Origin: Clostridiales bacterium
GTDB lineage: Bacteria > Bacillota > Clostridia > Lachnospirales > CAG-274
DNA: 57,333 nucleotides
Direction: 5' to 3'
Assembly (NCBI GenBank): GCA_021200955.1
Contig: JAJQFU010000112.1
Span: forward strand, 1-57,333
The notes beneath the pieces are model-generated. The model was not told where the DNA came from and ran no database searches. It saw only the letters and a list, made by a program, of their open reading frames with translations. This document shows, piece after piece, positions 33,733 through 41,972 of the stretch (position 1 is the first letter of the stretch; every line of letters begins with the position of its first letter). Made by a program: the position numbers and the translations under genes.

Positions 33733-34845
33733 TTGAAAAGAAAATCGATTTTTATTTTAACTGCAGCGGTAATAACGGCTTTGTTTTCGGGCTGTAATAA
33801 AAGTATAGACGTATCCGCACAGAATGTTGTTACGGAGGCTGATGAAATGAGTTACGGCGAAATTATTACACCAACAGCGGAAATAACTCAACTGGAAGCG
33901 GGCTTTTCCGCAGTGCGGTTTCAGGGTGATGACGGCTTTCAGGCATTTTTGAACAAGGGCGGAGCCTCCTCCGACAGAGAGGTCATAGAATATTTGTCCT
34001 ACCTTTTAGGCTCTGGCTTAAGCTTTTCCGGCGGAACCTTCGGCTGCAGTACGATTTCGGCGGTCAGCCCCGAGGGGGAACACCTGTTCGGCAGAAACTT
34101 TGACTGGCAGGGCTGCGAGGGCTTGGTTGTTGTTTCCGAGCCTGATGAAGGCTATTCTTCAATATCCACAGTAAATACGAATTTTATAAAGAATACGGCT
34201 GGTAGCTTCGAAAATTATCTTTCCTATGACAGCATACTTACGACCGCTTCTCTGTATGCTCCCCTTGACGGTATGAACGAAGCCGGACTGGCGGTCTCCG
34301 TAAATATGATACAGGATTCGGAGGTTATAAGCCAAAACACAGACAAGCCCGACTTGACAACAACTACGGCTGTGCGGCTTATCCTTAACAAAGCAGGAAG
34401 CGTTGACGAGGCAGTCGACCTTCTTGAACAGTATGATATGCACTCCTCAATGAATATGATGGTTCACTTTGCACTTGCAGATAAAACCGGAAAAAGCGTT
34501 GTTGTGGAATATGTAAACAATGAGATGATTGTTTCGGAAACACCTGTAGTTACCAATTTTTACATTGCGGAGGGGAATAAAAAGGGCATAGGCTCAAGCC
34601 AGTCTCACGAAAGATATGACATTCTTATGAAGCTTCTTTCCGAAAATGAAGCTATGACAGCAGGGCAGGTTAGAGACGCACTTGAGCGTGTAAGCAAGAA
34701 GAATTTCAATGAGTATGAATCCACCGAGTGGAGCATTGTTTATAATCTTGACACATTAAAAGCCGACTACTATCACAGAGAAAACTATGAAAAGTGCTAC
34801 AGCTTTGAAATAGGCGGAAAGGAGGAAGGCGATGAACTATATTAA
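33733..34845 (+). CDS. Lipoprotein of the choloylglycine hydrolase / linear amide C-N hydrolase (Ntn) family
   Basis: A 370-residue exported enzyme-like protein. The signal peptide ends in a lipobox (ALFSGC). The conserved Ntn nucleophile Cys is in GCSTISAVSPEGEHLFGRNF near residue 105, followed by GMNEAGLAVSVNM and TTTTAVRLILNKAGSVDEAV. Members hydrolyse amide bonds such as bile-salt or penicillin V amides. Because the Cys is internal, maturation would need removal of about 100 residues, or the form is a family variant. TTG start with GAGGGG just upstream, inside the previous gene. Substrate not inferable. Confidence 0.85.
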   Translation: MKRKSIFILTAAVITALFSGCNKSIDVSAQNVVTEADEMSYGEIITPTAEITQLEAGFSAVRFQGDDGFQAFLNKGGASSDREVIEYLSYLLGSGLSFSGGTFGCSTISAVSPEGEHLFGRNFDWQGCEGLVVVSEPDEGYSSISTVNTNFIKNTAGSFENYLSYDSILTTASLYAPLDGMNEAGLAVSVNMIQDSEVISQNTDKPDLTTTTAVRLILNKAGSVDEAVDLLEQYDMHSSMNMMVHFALADKTGKSVVVEYVNNEMIVSETPVVTNFYIAEGNKKGIGSSQSHERYDILMKLLSENEAMTAGQVRDALERVSKKNFNEYESTEWSIVYNLDTLKADYYHRENYEKCYSFEIGGKEEGDELY

Positions 34846-36205
34846 CTTGCTTATGAAGCTGCTTCTGCTTAAGGGAAACGAGAAAAAATCGGCGGAGCAA
34901 ATTCAAAAGTTACAGGAACGGAAGCTAAGGAAGCTGCTTAAATATGCCTATAAAAATTCGGAATATTACAGACTGACCTTTGAGGGCAAGGGCATAAACG
35001 AAAAAAATATCGACAATGTGCCTTTATCTAACCTCCCCACTGTTGACAAAAAAGCCTTCCTAATGAACTTCGACAGAATTGTCACCGTTCCCGATTTAAC
35101 ACAGGAGGAAATAAGGGAGTTTGATTCATCTTCCGAACTGAGCCGAAAACCCTTCAAGGGCAAATATCACATTGTCCACTCTTCGGGCAGCACAGGCAAG
35201 CCCGGCTACTTTGTTTATGACGAGGATGCCTGGAACAATATGCTTGTGGGAATGATAAGGGGTGCTCTTTCAAACATGTCTATGGCTGAAATGGTTAAAT
35301 TTTTCGCAGAAGGTCCTCGAATGGTTTACACTGCCGCAACAGAGGGCAGATACGGCGGAGCGATGGCTGTGGGAGACGGGGTTGACGGAGTAGGCGGCGA
35401 CCGGCTTTATCTTGACATAAACACTCCCTTTTCCGAGTGGGTTGAAAAAATAAACGAATTTAAACCAAATATGATTGTGGGCTACCCCTCGGCGGTGAAA
35501 ATTTTAGCCGGACTTGCGGAAGAGAAAAATGTTGATTTAAATATTCGCTGTGTTGTTTCCTGCGGAGAGCCGCTAAACCCGGGGCTTCGTGAATATCTTG
35601 AAAGGATTTTCGGAGTTAAGGTTATAAATTATTACGGAACAAGCGAGTCTCTTATTTTGGGGGCTGAGAAAGACCCGGCTGAGGGAATGATATTATATGA
35701 CGATATGAATGTTATAGAAGCCATAGACGGAAAAATGTATTTAACGTCACTTTATAATTTCGCCCAGCCCCTTATAAGATATTGTATTACAGACAATATA
35801 AAAATCGAAAAGGCTCAAAACGGCGGTTCAACACCCTTTTCAAGGGCCGTGGGGCTTGTGGGGCGAAGCGAGGATATTCTTTGGTTTAAGGATAATAAGG
35901 GCAAAAAGGAATTTCTTCATCCCCTTGCCATAGAGGGCTTTTGCATAGAGGGACTTCTTGATTTTCAGTTCAGACAGCTGAGCGATAATGCCTTTGAAAT
36001 GCTTGCGGAAACCTCGGCGAATGCAGACAAAAATAAAATAGAAGCGGAAATGCACAGGCAGATGAAGAAAATACTTGCCGAGAAAAAACTCGACTATGTT
36101 GATTTTAAATTAAGCTTTGTTGACGAAATAAAAGCCGACAGCAAAACGGGAAAGAAAAAGCTAATTGTTACATCTGCAGAAAAGCAGAGAAAGGAGCAAA
36201 AATGA
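34832..36205 (+). CDS. Adenylate-forming enzyme (phenylacetate-CoA ligase / F390 synthetase-like)
   Basis: A 457-residue AMP-forming acyl-activating enzyme of the PaaK/CapK/coenzyme-F390-synthetase group. It has the phosphate loop HSSGSTGKPGYFVYDEDAWN, the A5-like NYYGTSESLILGAE and the hinge-region VGRSEDILWF. Homologues activate carboxylates or transfer nucleotides; the substrate here is unknown. It overlaps the preceding gene by 14 bases and the following by four, so it is tightly coupled in the operon. AAAGGAGG precedes its ATG. Confidence 0.87.
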   Translation: MNYINLLMKLLLLKGNEKKSAEQIQKLQERKLRKLLKYAYKNSEYYRLTFEGKGINEKNIDNVPLSNLPTVDKKAFLMNFDRIVTVPDLTQEEIREFDSSSELSRKPFKGKYHIVHSSGSTGKPGYFVYDEDAWNNMLVGMIRGALSNMSMAEMVKFFAEGPRMVYTAATEGRYGGAMAVGDGVDGVGGDRLYLDINTPFSEWVEKINEFKPNMIVGYPSAVKILAGLAEEKNVDLNIRCVVSCGEPLNPGLREYLERIFGVKVINYYGTSESLILGAEKDPAEGMILYDDMNVIEAIDGKMYLTSLYNFAQPLIRYCITDNIKIEKAQNGGSTPFSRAVGLVGRSEDILWFKDNKGKKEFLHPLAIEGFCIEGLLDFQFRQLSDNAFEMLAETSANADKNKIEAEMHRQMKKILAEKKLDYVDFKLSFVDEIKADSKTGKKKLIVTSAEKQRKEQK

Positions 36206-36720
36206 AAAGAAAATTTTTAACACTTATAGGCTTAGGACTTATTTTGACAGCAACAGGCTGCGGAGGAAGCAAAACAGAGACAAACACAGTATCAGTCATT
36301 GAAGAAGAAAACACAAGCGGTTCGGAAATTTATGTAAGCTTCGGAGACAGCGAAAAATTCGCCCTTCATTTATATGAAAATGAAACCGCAGAAGCTCTTC
36401 AAACCTTTGCGGCTATGGACGAGTGGCAGCTGCCTATATATCACTATGACGACTACGATAACTGGGAGGTAATGCAGTATTATGAACTGCCTTCAAAATA
36501 TGAGGTTCCCACAAACCCGGAGGAAGTGACAAACGAGACGGCAGGCTCGGTTTATTTCTCTGAGGATAACGAAATTCTGCTTTTCTTTAAAGATGCGGAA
36601 GTGGAAGGAGAATTTACTCCCGTAGGATATTTTGACTATACGGATGAATTTCTTGACGCAGTGGAAAACAACCCGGTTTTAGAAGGCTGGGGCAACAAAC
36701 TTATTCATATCAGTGCTTAA
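36202..36720 (+). CDS. Cyclophilin-like fold lipoprotein
   Basis: A 172-residue lipoprotein: lipobox TATGCGG, then a cyclophilin-like beta-barrel (IYVSFGDSEKFALHLYENET, then WQLPIYHYDDYDNWEVMQYY, and AGSVYFSEDNEILLFFKDAE). This domain is known from small proteins in anaerobes with no proven isomerase activity. ATGA overlap with the upstream ligase gene. The next gene encodes the same domain with an added copper-amine-oxidase-N module, indicating a recent duplication (the two share long identical stretches such as EVEGEFTP). Confidence 0.85.
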   Translation: MKRKFLTLIGLGLILTATGCGGSKTETNTVSVIEEENTSGSEIYVSFGDSEKFALHLYENETAEALQTFAAMDEWQLPIYHYDDYDNWEVMQYYELPSKYEVPTNPEEVTNETAGSVYFSEDNEILLFFKDAEVEGEFTPVGYFDYTDEFLDAVENNPVLEGWGNKLIHISA

Positions 36721-36735
36721 GGAGGAATGATTTTA

Positions 36736-37656
36736 ATGAAAAAAACATTATCGGGCTTGGTTACTATTATTTTTGCGGCAGTATTTTCGTTAAGCGCCCT
36801 TGCCGCAGAAGAAACAACAGTTGTTATGACAGTTGACAGCAATGCTATGACTGTAAACGGTGAAGAACAGGAGCTTGAACAGGCGCCGGTTATTATCGAC
36901 GGAAGAACCCTCGTTCCCGTAAGAGCGGCAGTTGAAGCTATAGGCGGCGAAGCGGACTGGAACAGTGAAACAAGGGAAATAACAATAACTAAGGGAACAG
37001 ACGTTATAAATATGACAATCGACAGTAATACAGCCTATTTAAACGGCGAAGAAGCTATTCTCGACACTGCCCCTATAATTATAAATTCAAGAACCTGTAT
37101 GCCCATAAGATTTATTGCCGAAGGCTTGGGCTTTGAGGTAAGCTGGAACGCCGAGGAAAGGCAGATTACAATAACAGGCACAGAGGAAGAAGTGGAAGAA
37201 ATTTCCGAAGATGAAGAAACAGAAGCAGCGGAAGAAGCAGCCGAACCCATTACAGAAGTATATGTAAGCTTCGGCGACAGCGAATTTTTTGCTCTTCACT
37301 TATATGACAACGAAACAGCCGCCACAATAGGAACTTTCGCCGCTATGGAGGACTGGCAGCTGCCTATATATCATTATGACGATTATGAAAATTGGGAGGT
37401 TATGCAGTATTACGAAATTCCTTCAAGCTATGAAATTCCCACAGACCCGGAAACTGTGACGGAAGAGGCAGCCGGTTCGGTTTATATTTCTGAGGATAAC
37501 GAAATTCTTCTTTTCTATAAGGATGCTGAAGTGGAAGGAGAATTTACGCCATTAGGATATTTTGATTGGTCGGAGGAATTTGTTGATGCTGTAGAAAACA
37601 ATCCTGTTGTAGAGGGCTGGGACAATAAGCTTATACATATAAGCATTAACGGCTGA
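36736..37656 (+). CDS. Secreted protein: copper-amine-oxidase-N domain plus cyclophilin-like domain
   Basis: A 306-residue protein. Signal peptide (residues 1-23, ending ALA-AEE), two copper-amine-oxidase-N-type repeats (PVIIDGRTLVPVRAAVEAIG and PIIINSRTCMPIRFIAEGLG), an acidic linker (EEVEEISEDEETEAAEEAAE) and a C-terminal cyclophilin-like domain nearly the same as in the preceding gene. I use the ATG at 36736 since AAGGAGGA is nine bases upstream; 36727 is too close to it. It probably attaches the cyclophilin-like domain to the wall. Confidence 0.87.
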   Translation: MKKTLSGLVTIIFAAVFSLSALAAEETTVVMTVDSNAMTVNGEEQELEQAPVIIDGRTLVPVRAAVEAIGGEADWNSETREITITKGTDVINMTIDSNTAYLNGEEAILDTAPIIINSRTCMPIRFIAEGLGFEVSWNAEERQITITGTEEEVEEISEDEETEAAEEAAEPITEVYVSFGDSEFFALHLYDNETAATIGTFAAMEDWQLPIYHYDDYENWEVMQYYEIPSSYEIPTDPETVTEEAAGSVYISEDNEILLFYKDAEVEGEFTPLGYFDWSEEFVDAVENNPVVEGWDNKLIHISING

Positions 37657-37681
37657 TAACACCAAGGGGATGAGAAAAATT

Positions 37682-37900
37682 ATGATAAATAAAAGCAAAG
37701 AGGACATAATTCAAAATTTGAAGGATGCAGGCTGCGGCGATGAAACAATCAGTAAATTTATGGAAAATATAAACAAGGGGTATACTGAAGAAGGCACTGA
37801 TATTCTAAACCGACACCGCCGTACTCTGCTTGATAAGCTTCACAAAAATCAAAAACAGATCGACTGTCTCGACTATCTCATGTATACAATGAAAAAGTAA
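37682..37900 (+). CDS. Small cytosolic protein of unknown function
   Basis: A 72-residue helical, charged protein (MINKSKEDIIQNLKDAGCGD...) with no signal peptide or membrane segment. It belongs to a recurrent small-protein type found beside flavoproteins and MerR/LysR genes in anaerobes, but I cannot name the family. The start is uncertain: ATG at 37682 or 37670, since the nearest SD (AAGGGG) abuts the earlier one. It is collinear in the operon, 25 bases after the previous stop and 12 before the DUF3737 gene. Confidence 0.7.
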   Translation: MINKSKEDIIQNLKDAGCGDETISKFMENINKGYTEEGTDILNRHRRTLLDKLHKNQKQIDCLDYLMYTMKK

Positions 37901-37912
37901 AGGAGCGGTTTT

Positions 37913-38791
37913 ATGGGCATTAACATAAAATACAATCAAAAATATTTTACAGGGGAAAGAGCCTTGTTTAAAGGCAAAAATTTAAGCATAACAAACAGCA
38001 TATTTGCGGACGGAGAATCCCCTCTCAAGGAAAGCAATAATATAGAGCTTTACGGAAGTATGTTTAAATGGAAATATCCACTTTGGTATTCAAATAATAT
38101 AAAGGTCAAAAACTGCACATGGTTTGAAATGGCAAGAGCCGGAGTGTGGTATACAAACAACATAACCGTTGAGAACTCCGCAATTGAAGCCCCTAAGAAC
38201 TTCCGCCGATGTAAGAGTGTGGCTTTAAAAAATGTATCCTTTCCCAATGCAGAGGAAACCATTTGGAGCTGTGAAGATGTAACACTGAAGGACATCACCG
38301 CAAAGGGCGACTATTTCGCTATGAACAGCAGGGATATGAAAATCGACAATCTTACACTTTACGGAAATTATTCCTTTGACGGAGCGGAAAACGTTGAAAT
38401 TCATAATTCCCGTTTGCTTTCAAAAGACGCTTTTTGGAACAGCAATAACATAACCGTTTACGATTCCTTTATTTCAGGCGAATATTTGGGCTGGAACTCA
38501 AAAAATCTGACCCTTATAAACTGCACAATCGAAAGCCTTCAGGGAATGTGTTATATAGACAATCTCATTATGAAAAACTGCCGTCTTATAAATACAACAC
38601 TTGCCTTTGAATACTCAACGGTTGAGGCTGAAATAGACAGCTATGTTGACAGTATAATCAATCCCACAAGCGGCACAATCAGAGCCGATTCTATAGGTGA
38701 GCTTATTATGGAAAAGGATAAGGTTGATGTAAACAAAACCAAAATTATCCGTAAGTTTGATGTAAATAAAAATAAATGTGTATGTTATTAA
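37913..38791 (+). CDS. DUF3737 family beta-helix protein
   Basis: A 292-residue protein of the DUF3737 family, recognisable from QKYFTGERALFKGKNL, FADGESPLKESNNIELYGS and FKWKYPLWYSNNIKVKN. Repeating short strands (NNI.V.NS..) indicate a right-handed beta-helix, as in pectate-lyase-like or pentapeptide folds. No signal peptide is seen, so it is probably cytosolic. The function is unknown; in many Clostridia the family occurs near flavodoxin, LysR and aldo/keto reductase genes, as here. RBS AAAGGAG before ATG. Confidence 0.93.
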   Translation: MGINIKYNQKYFTGERALFKGKNLSITNSIFADGESPLKESNNIELYGSMFKWKYPLWYSNNIKVKNCTWFEMARAGVWYTNNITVENSAIEAPKNFRRCKSVALKNVSFPNAEETIWSCEDVTLKDITAKGDYFAMNSRDMKIDNLTLYGNYSFDGAENVEIHNSRLLSKDAFWNSNNITVYDSFISGEYLGWNSKNLTLINCTIESLQGMCYIDNLIMKNCRLINTTLAFEYSTVEAEIDSYVDSIINPTSGTIRADSIGELIMEKDKVDVNKTKIIRKFDVNKNKCVCY

Positions 38792-38804
38792 AGGAGCTGA
38801 GAAC

Positions 38805-39542
38805 ATGAAAAAATTTATTACAGGAGCATTATCGCTGATTATTGCTGTTTCGGCAGCAACAGGCTGTATGGCAGAGCAGGAAACAGCAGATGAAACAACT
38901 ATCGTTATGCAGATTGACAATCCTACTGCAACAGTAAACGGTGTAGAGACGGAAATCGAACCGGGAGAGGACGTTTCCCCTGTTATATCCGACGGCAGAA
39001 CCCTTGTTCCTCTGAGATTTTTAGCCGAAAGCTTAGGCTTTGAGGTAGAGTGGAATGCGGAAACACAGGAGATAACAATTACAAAGGGAGCAGAAATCGA
39101 AACCGTAACATTAACAGAGGAAGAGATTGCAGAAGCGGCGGAAGCTGCCGAAGAAGAACCGGAGACAACCAAAGAAAGCGAAAGTGAGAATATGACAAAT
39201 ATTAATATTACAATAGGCGATAAGGTTTTTGAAGCCGTTCTCTATGACAACGAAACGGCAAATGCCTTTGCTGAGAAGCTGCCCGTTACCTATAATATGT
39301 CTGAGCTTAACGGAAACGAAAAATATTTTTATATGGACGAAGCCCTTCCCTCAGATGACATTGACCCGGAAATAATCAATACCGGTGACATTATGCTTTA
39401 CAATTCAAATTATCTTGTTATATTTTATGATACATTTGTTCCTTCCTACTACAGCTATACCCCTATGGGGCATATTACAAATCCCGAAGATCTTGCGGAA
39501 GCTGTCGGCAGCGGAAGGGTTACAGTTACAATCACAAAATAA
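38805..39542 (+). CDS. Secreted protein: copper-amine-oxidase-N domain plus cyclophilin-like domain, second copy
   Basis: A 245-residue paralogue of the protein at 36736. It has a signal peptide with a possible lipobox (ATGC), one copper-amine-oxidase-N repeat (PVISDGRTLVPLRFLAESLG), an acidic linker and a diverged cyclophilin-like domain (INITIGDKVFEAVLYDNETA, then KLPVTYNMSELNGNEKYFYM). The ATG at 38805 has AAAGGAG upstream; an earlier start at 38778 would overlap the DUF3737 gene. This makes three cyclophilin-like domains in one operon. Confidence 0.86.
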   Translation: MKKFITGALSLIIAVSAATGCMAEQETADETTIVMQIDNPTATVNGVETEIEPGEDVSPVISDGRTLVPLRFLAESLGFEVEWNAETQEITITKGAEIETVTLTEEEIAEAAEAAEEEPETTKESESENMTNINITIGDKVFEAVLYDNETANAFAEKLPVTYNMSELNGNEKYFYMDEALPSDDIDPEIINTGDIMLYNSNYLVIFYDTFVPSYYSYTPMGHITNPEDLAEAVGSGRVTVTITK

Positions 39543-39560
39543 ATTAAGGAGGATTATAAA

Positions 39561-40100
39561 ATGGGAAAGAATGTTCTTATAATATCCACAAGTCCACGAA
39601 AGGACGGAAATTCAAATATGCTCGCGGACGCCTTTGCCAAAGGTGCGGAAAGCAGCGGAAACAGTGTTGAAATTGTTCGTCTTTATGACAAAAAAATTAA
39701 CTTCTGCAGGGGCTGTCTTACCTGTCAGGAAACAGGCTTTTGTGTAATTCGAGACGATGCAAGTATTATAGCACAAAAAATGTTTAACACTGATGTTTTG
39801 GTTTTTGCAACGCCGATTTACTACTATGAAATGAGCGGTCAGATGAAAACAATGCTTGACAGGGCAAACCCCTTATATGACAGCGACTATAAATTTAAAG
39901 ACATTTATCTTCTTACAGCCGCCGCAGAAGATGAAGAGGAAACCTCAGACGGAGCAATTAACGGCTTGGAGGGCTGGATAAGCTGTTTTGAAAGAGCCTC
40001 ACTTAAGGGAGTTGTAAAGGGTCACGGCTTTACAGATGTTGGAGAAATCAAGGACACCCCTGTTTTAAAAGAAGCCTATGAAATTGGAGCAAGTATCTGA
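39561..40100 (+). CDS. Flavodoxin family / NADPH-dependent FMN reductase-like protein
   Basis: A 179-residue flavoprotein of the iron-sulfur flavoprotein/NADPH-FMN reductase group: NVLIISTSPRKDGNSNMLAD (FMN phosphate loop), CRGCLTCQETGFCVIRDDAS with three cysteines, and FATPIYYYEMSGQMKTMLDR. The cysteine segment resembles the short C-x2-C-x4-C region of that group but lacks the fuller cluster of true iron-sulfur flavoproteins. AAGGAGG RBS. The following lyase gene starts two bases after its stop, so the two are coupled. Confidence 0.92.
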   Translation: MGKNVLIISTSPRKDGNSNMLADAFAKGAESSGNSVEIVRLYDKKINFCRGCLTCQETGFCVIRDDASIIAQKMFNTDVLVFATPIYYYEMSGQMKTMLDRANPLYDSDYKFKDIYLLTAAAEDEEETSDGAINGLEGWISCFERASLKGVVKGHGFTDVGEIKDTPVLKEAYEIGASI

Positions 40101-40101
40101 A

Positions 40102-41268
40102 ATGAAATATGATTTTGACAAAGCAGTCAACAGAAGAAATACATATTCTCTTAAGTGGGACGCGAAAGAAAACGAACTGCCTATGTGGGTAGCCGATATG
40201 GATTTTGAAACAGCTCCCGAGGTTAAAGAAGCCATGCAAAAACGTGTTGAAATAGGGGCTTTCGGCTACAGTGTTGTTCCCGATAGGTGGTATAAGGCTA
40301 TAGAGGGCTGGTGGAAAAGAAGATACGGCTTTGAAATAAAGGATGAATGGCTTCAGTTCTTCACAGGCACCTTAGCCGCCGTAAGCTGTGCCGTTAAAAG
40401 AATGACGAATGTAGGCGACAATGTGGTTTTACTGACCCCTGTCTACAACATTTTCTTTAACTCTGTTGAAAACCACGGCAGAAGGGTTCTCGAAAGCAGA
40501 CTTATTTACAAAGACGGAAGCTACAGCATTGATTTTGATGACCTTGAAGAAAAGCTTTCAAATTACATTACAACAATGCTTATTTTATGCAATCCCCATA
40601 ACCCCACCGGAAACATTTGGAGCAGAGAGGATTTAGCCAAAATAGGAGAACTCTGTCAAAAATATAATGTAACAGTCCTCTCCGACGAGGTTCACTGCGA
40701 CCTGACAGAGCCGGGCAGTAAATACACTCCCTTCGGAAGCGTTTCCGAAGCCTGCAAAAACATAAGCATAACCTGTATTTCCGCCGCAAAGTCATTTAAT
40801 TTGGCAGGTCTGCAGTCGGCGGCTGTGTGTATTCCCAATGAAGCCTTAAGAAATAAAATGATAAGGGGCTTAAATTCCGATGAGGTGGCCGAACCCAACT
40901 TTTTCGCCGTTGAAGGTGTAGTTGCGGCATACGAAAAAGGCGAGCCTTGGCTTGAAGAGCTTCGGAAATACATAGCCGAAAACAAGAAAACGGCGGCGGA
41001 CTTTATAAAAGCCGAGCTGCCCGAAATAACCGTAGCAAAGGGCAAAGCTACCTATTTAATGTGGCTTGACTGCCGAAAAATAACGGAAAACACCACAGAA
41101 CTGTGCAGGTTTATAAGAAAAGAAACGGGGCTTATTCTCTCGGAGGGTGAAGCCTACAGGGGAAACGGCAAAGGCTTTCTCCGCTTAAACACAGCCTGCC
41201 CAAAAAGCAGCCTAACAGAGGGGCTTTTAAGACTTAAAACAGGTATCAAAAAATATAAAAATATATGA
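40102..41268 (+). CDS. MalY/PatB family PLP-dependent aminotransferase / cystathionine beta-lyase
   Basis: A 388-residue fold-type I PLP enzyme of the MalY/PatB group, usually C-S beta-lyases. Signature text: KYDFDKAVNRRNTYSLKWDA, ELPMWVADMDFETAPEV, LCNPHNPTGNIWSREDL, and the PLP lysine in SAAKSFNLAGLQSA. The C-terminal FLRLNTACPKSSL holds the carboxylate-binding Arg. I selected the ATG at 40102 because homologues start at this KYDFD sequence; 40078 would overlap the flavoprotein gene. It is the last intact gene of the operon. Confidence 0.93.
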   Translation: MKYDFDKAVNRRNTYSLKWDAKENELPMWVADMDFETAPEVKEAMQKRVEIGAFGYSVVPDRWYKAIEGWWKRRYGFEIKDEWLQFFTGTLAAVSCAVKRMTNVGDNVVLLTPVYNIFFNSVENHGRRVLESRLIYKDGSYSIDFDDLEEKLSNYITTMLILCNPHNPTGNIWSREDLAKIGELCQKYNVTVLSDEVHCDLTEPGSKYTPFGSVSEACKNISITCISAAKSFNLAGLQSAAVCIPNEALRNKMIRGLNSDEVAEPNFFAVEGVVAAYEKGEPWLEELRKYIAENKKTAADFIKAELPEITVAKGKATYLMWLDCRKITENTTELCRFIRKETGLILSEGEAYRGNGKGFLRLNTACPKSSLTEGLLRLKTGIKKYKNI

Positions 41269-41284
41269 AAGCGAGGAATTTATA

Positions 41285-41972
41285 ATGACAGGCACTTTAA
41301 TCAAAAAAGAAAATTAAAAACTTACAGACGAGTAGGATAAGGTTTTCCCTTAAGCGGCGAGGTAAACCACAGAAAGGTAACCTTTGTAAACCATTTCGGA
41401 ATCACTTTGGCGGCAGATTTATATGAGCCTAAGGAATACACCGGCAGGCTGGCGACTATTGCAGTCTGCGGTCCTTTCGGAGCGGTAAAAGAACAGTCAT
41501 CGGGCTTATATGCTCAGGAAATGGCAAAAAGAGGATATTTGGCTATAGCCTTTGACCCTTCATTTACAGGGGAAAGCGGCGGCACACCCGGATATTTTAA
41601 CTCACCGGACATAAACGTTGAGGACTATCAGGCAGCCATCGACTTTCTTTCAACTCAGGACAATGTTGACCCTGAGAAAATCGGTATAATAGGTATCTGC
41701 GGCCGGGGCGGAATGACTCTTCAGCCAGCGGCTCTTGATACAAGAATTAAGGCAACAGCGGCAATGATAATGTATGATATGAGCCGCAACGTAGCTTTGG
41801 GCTATTTTGATGCCAATGACGAGGAAGCAAGATATGAAAACAGAGTTGCATACAACAATCAGAGAACTGAGGACTATAAAAACGGCTACTATGCACTTGC
41901 CGGAGCACTGCCCGAAGAAGCTCCCGAAGATGCACCTCAATATGTAAAGGACTGTGCAGCATATTTTCTTTC
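41285..41972 (+). pseudogene. Alpha/beta hydrolase (dienelactone hydrolase-like), broken
   Basis: From an ATG with a good RBS the reading runs MTGTLIKKEN then TAA, and seven codons later TAG. After a one-base shift near 41350 the frame PLSGEVNHRKVTFVNHFGIT, then LAADLYEPKEYTGRLATIAV, GPFGAVKEQSSGLYAQEMAK and DPEKIGIIGICGRGGMTLQP continues. It is a recognisable hydrolase with the GxCGRG elbow (Cys or Gly where Ser often sits). Two early stops, a frameshift and loss of the C-terminus at about 41972, where transposase sequence takes over, make it a pseudogene. Former end of the operon. Confidence 0.85.

Noticed and set aside
33733..34845. Assigning the Ntn hydrolase as a bile salt hydrolase
   Set aside because: True bile salt hydrolases start with the nucleophile Cys2 in the cytosol; this one is a lipoprotein with the Cys near residue 105, so only the superfamily is supported.
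36736..37656. Copper-dependent amine oxidase activity for the copper-amine-oxidase-N proteins
   Set aside because: Only the N-terminal repeat module is present; no catalytic domain with the TPQ tyrosine exists in these proteins.
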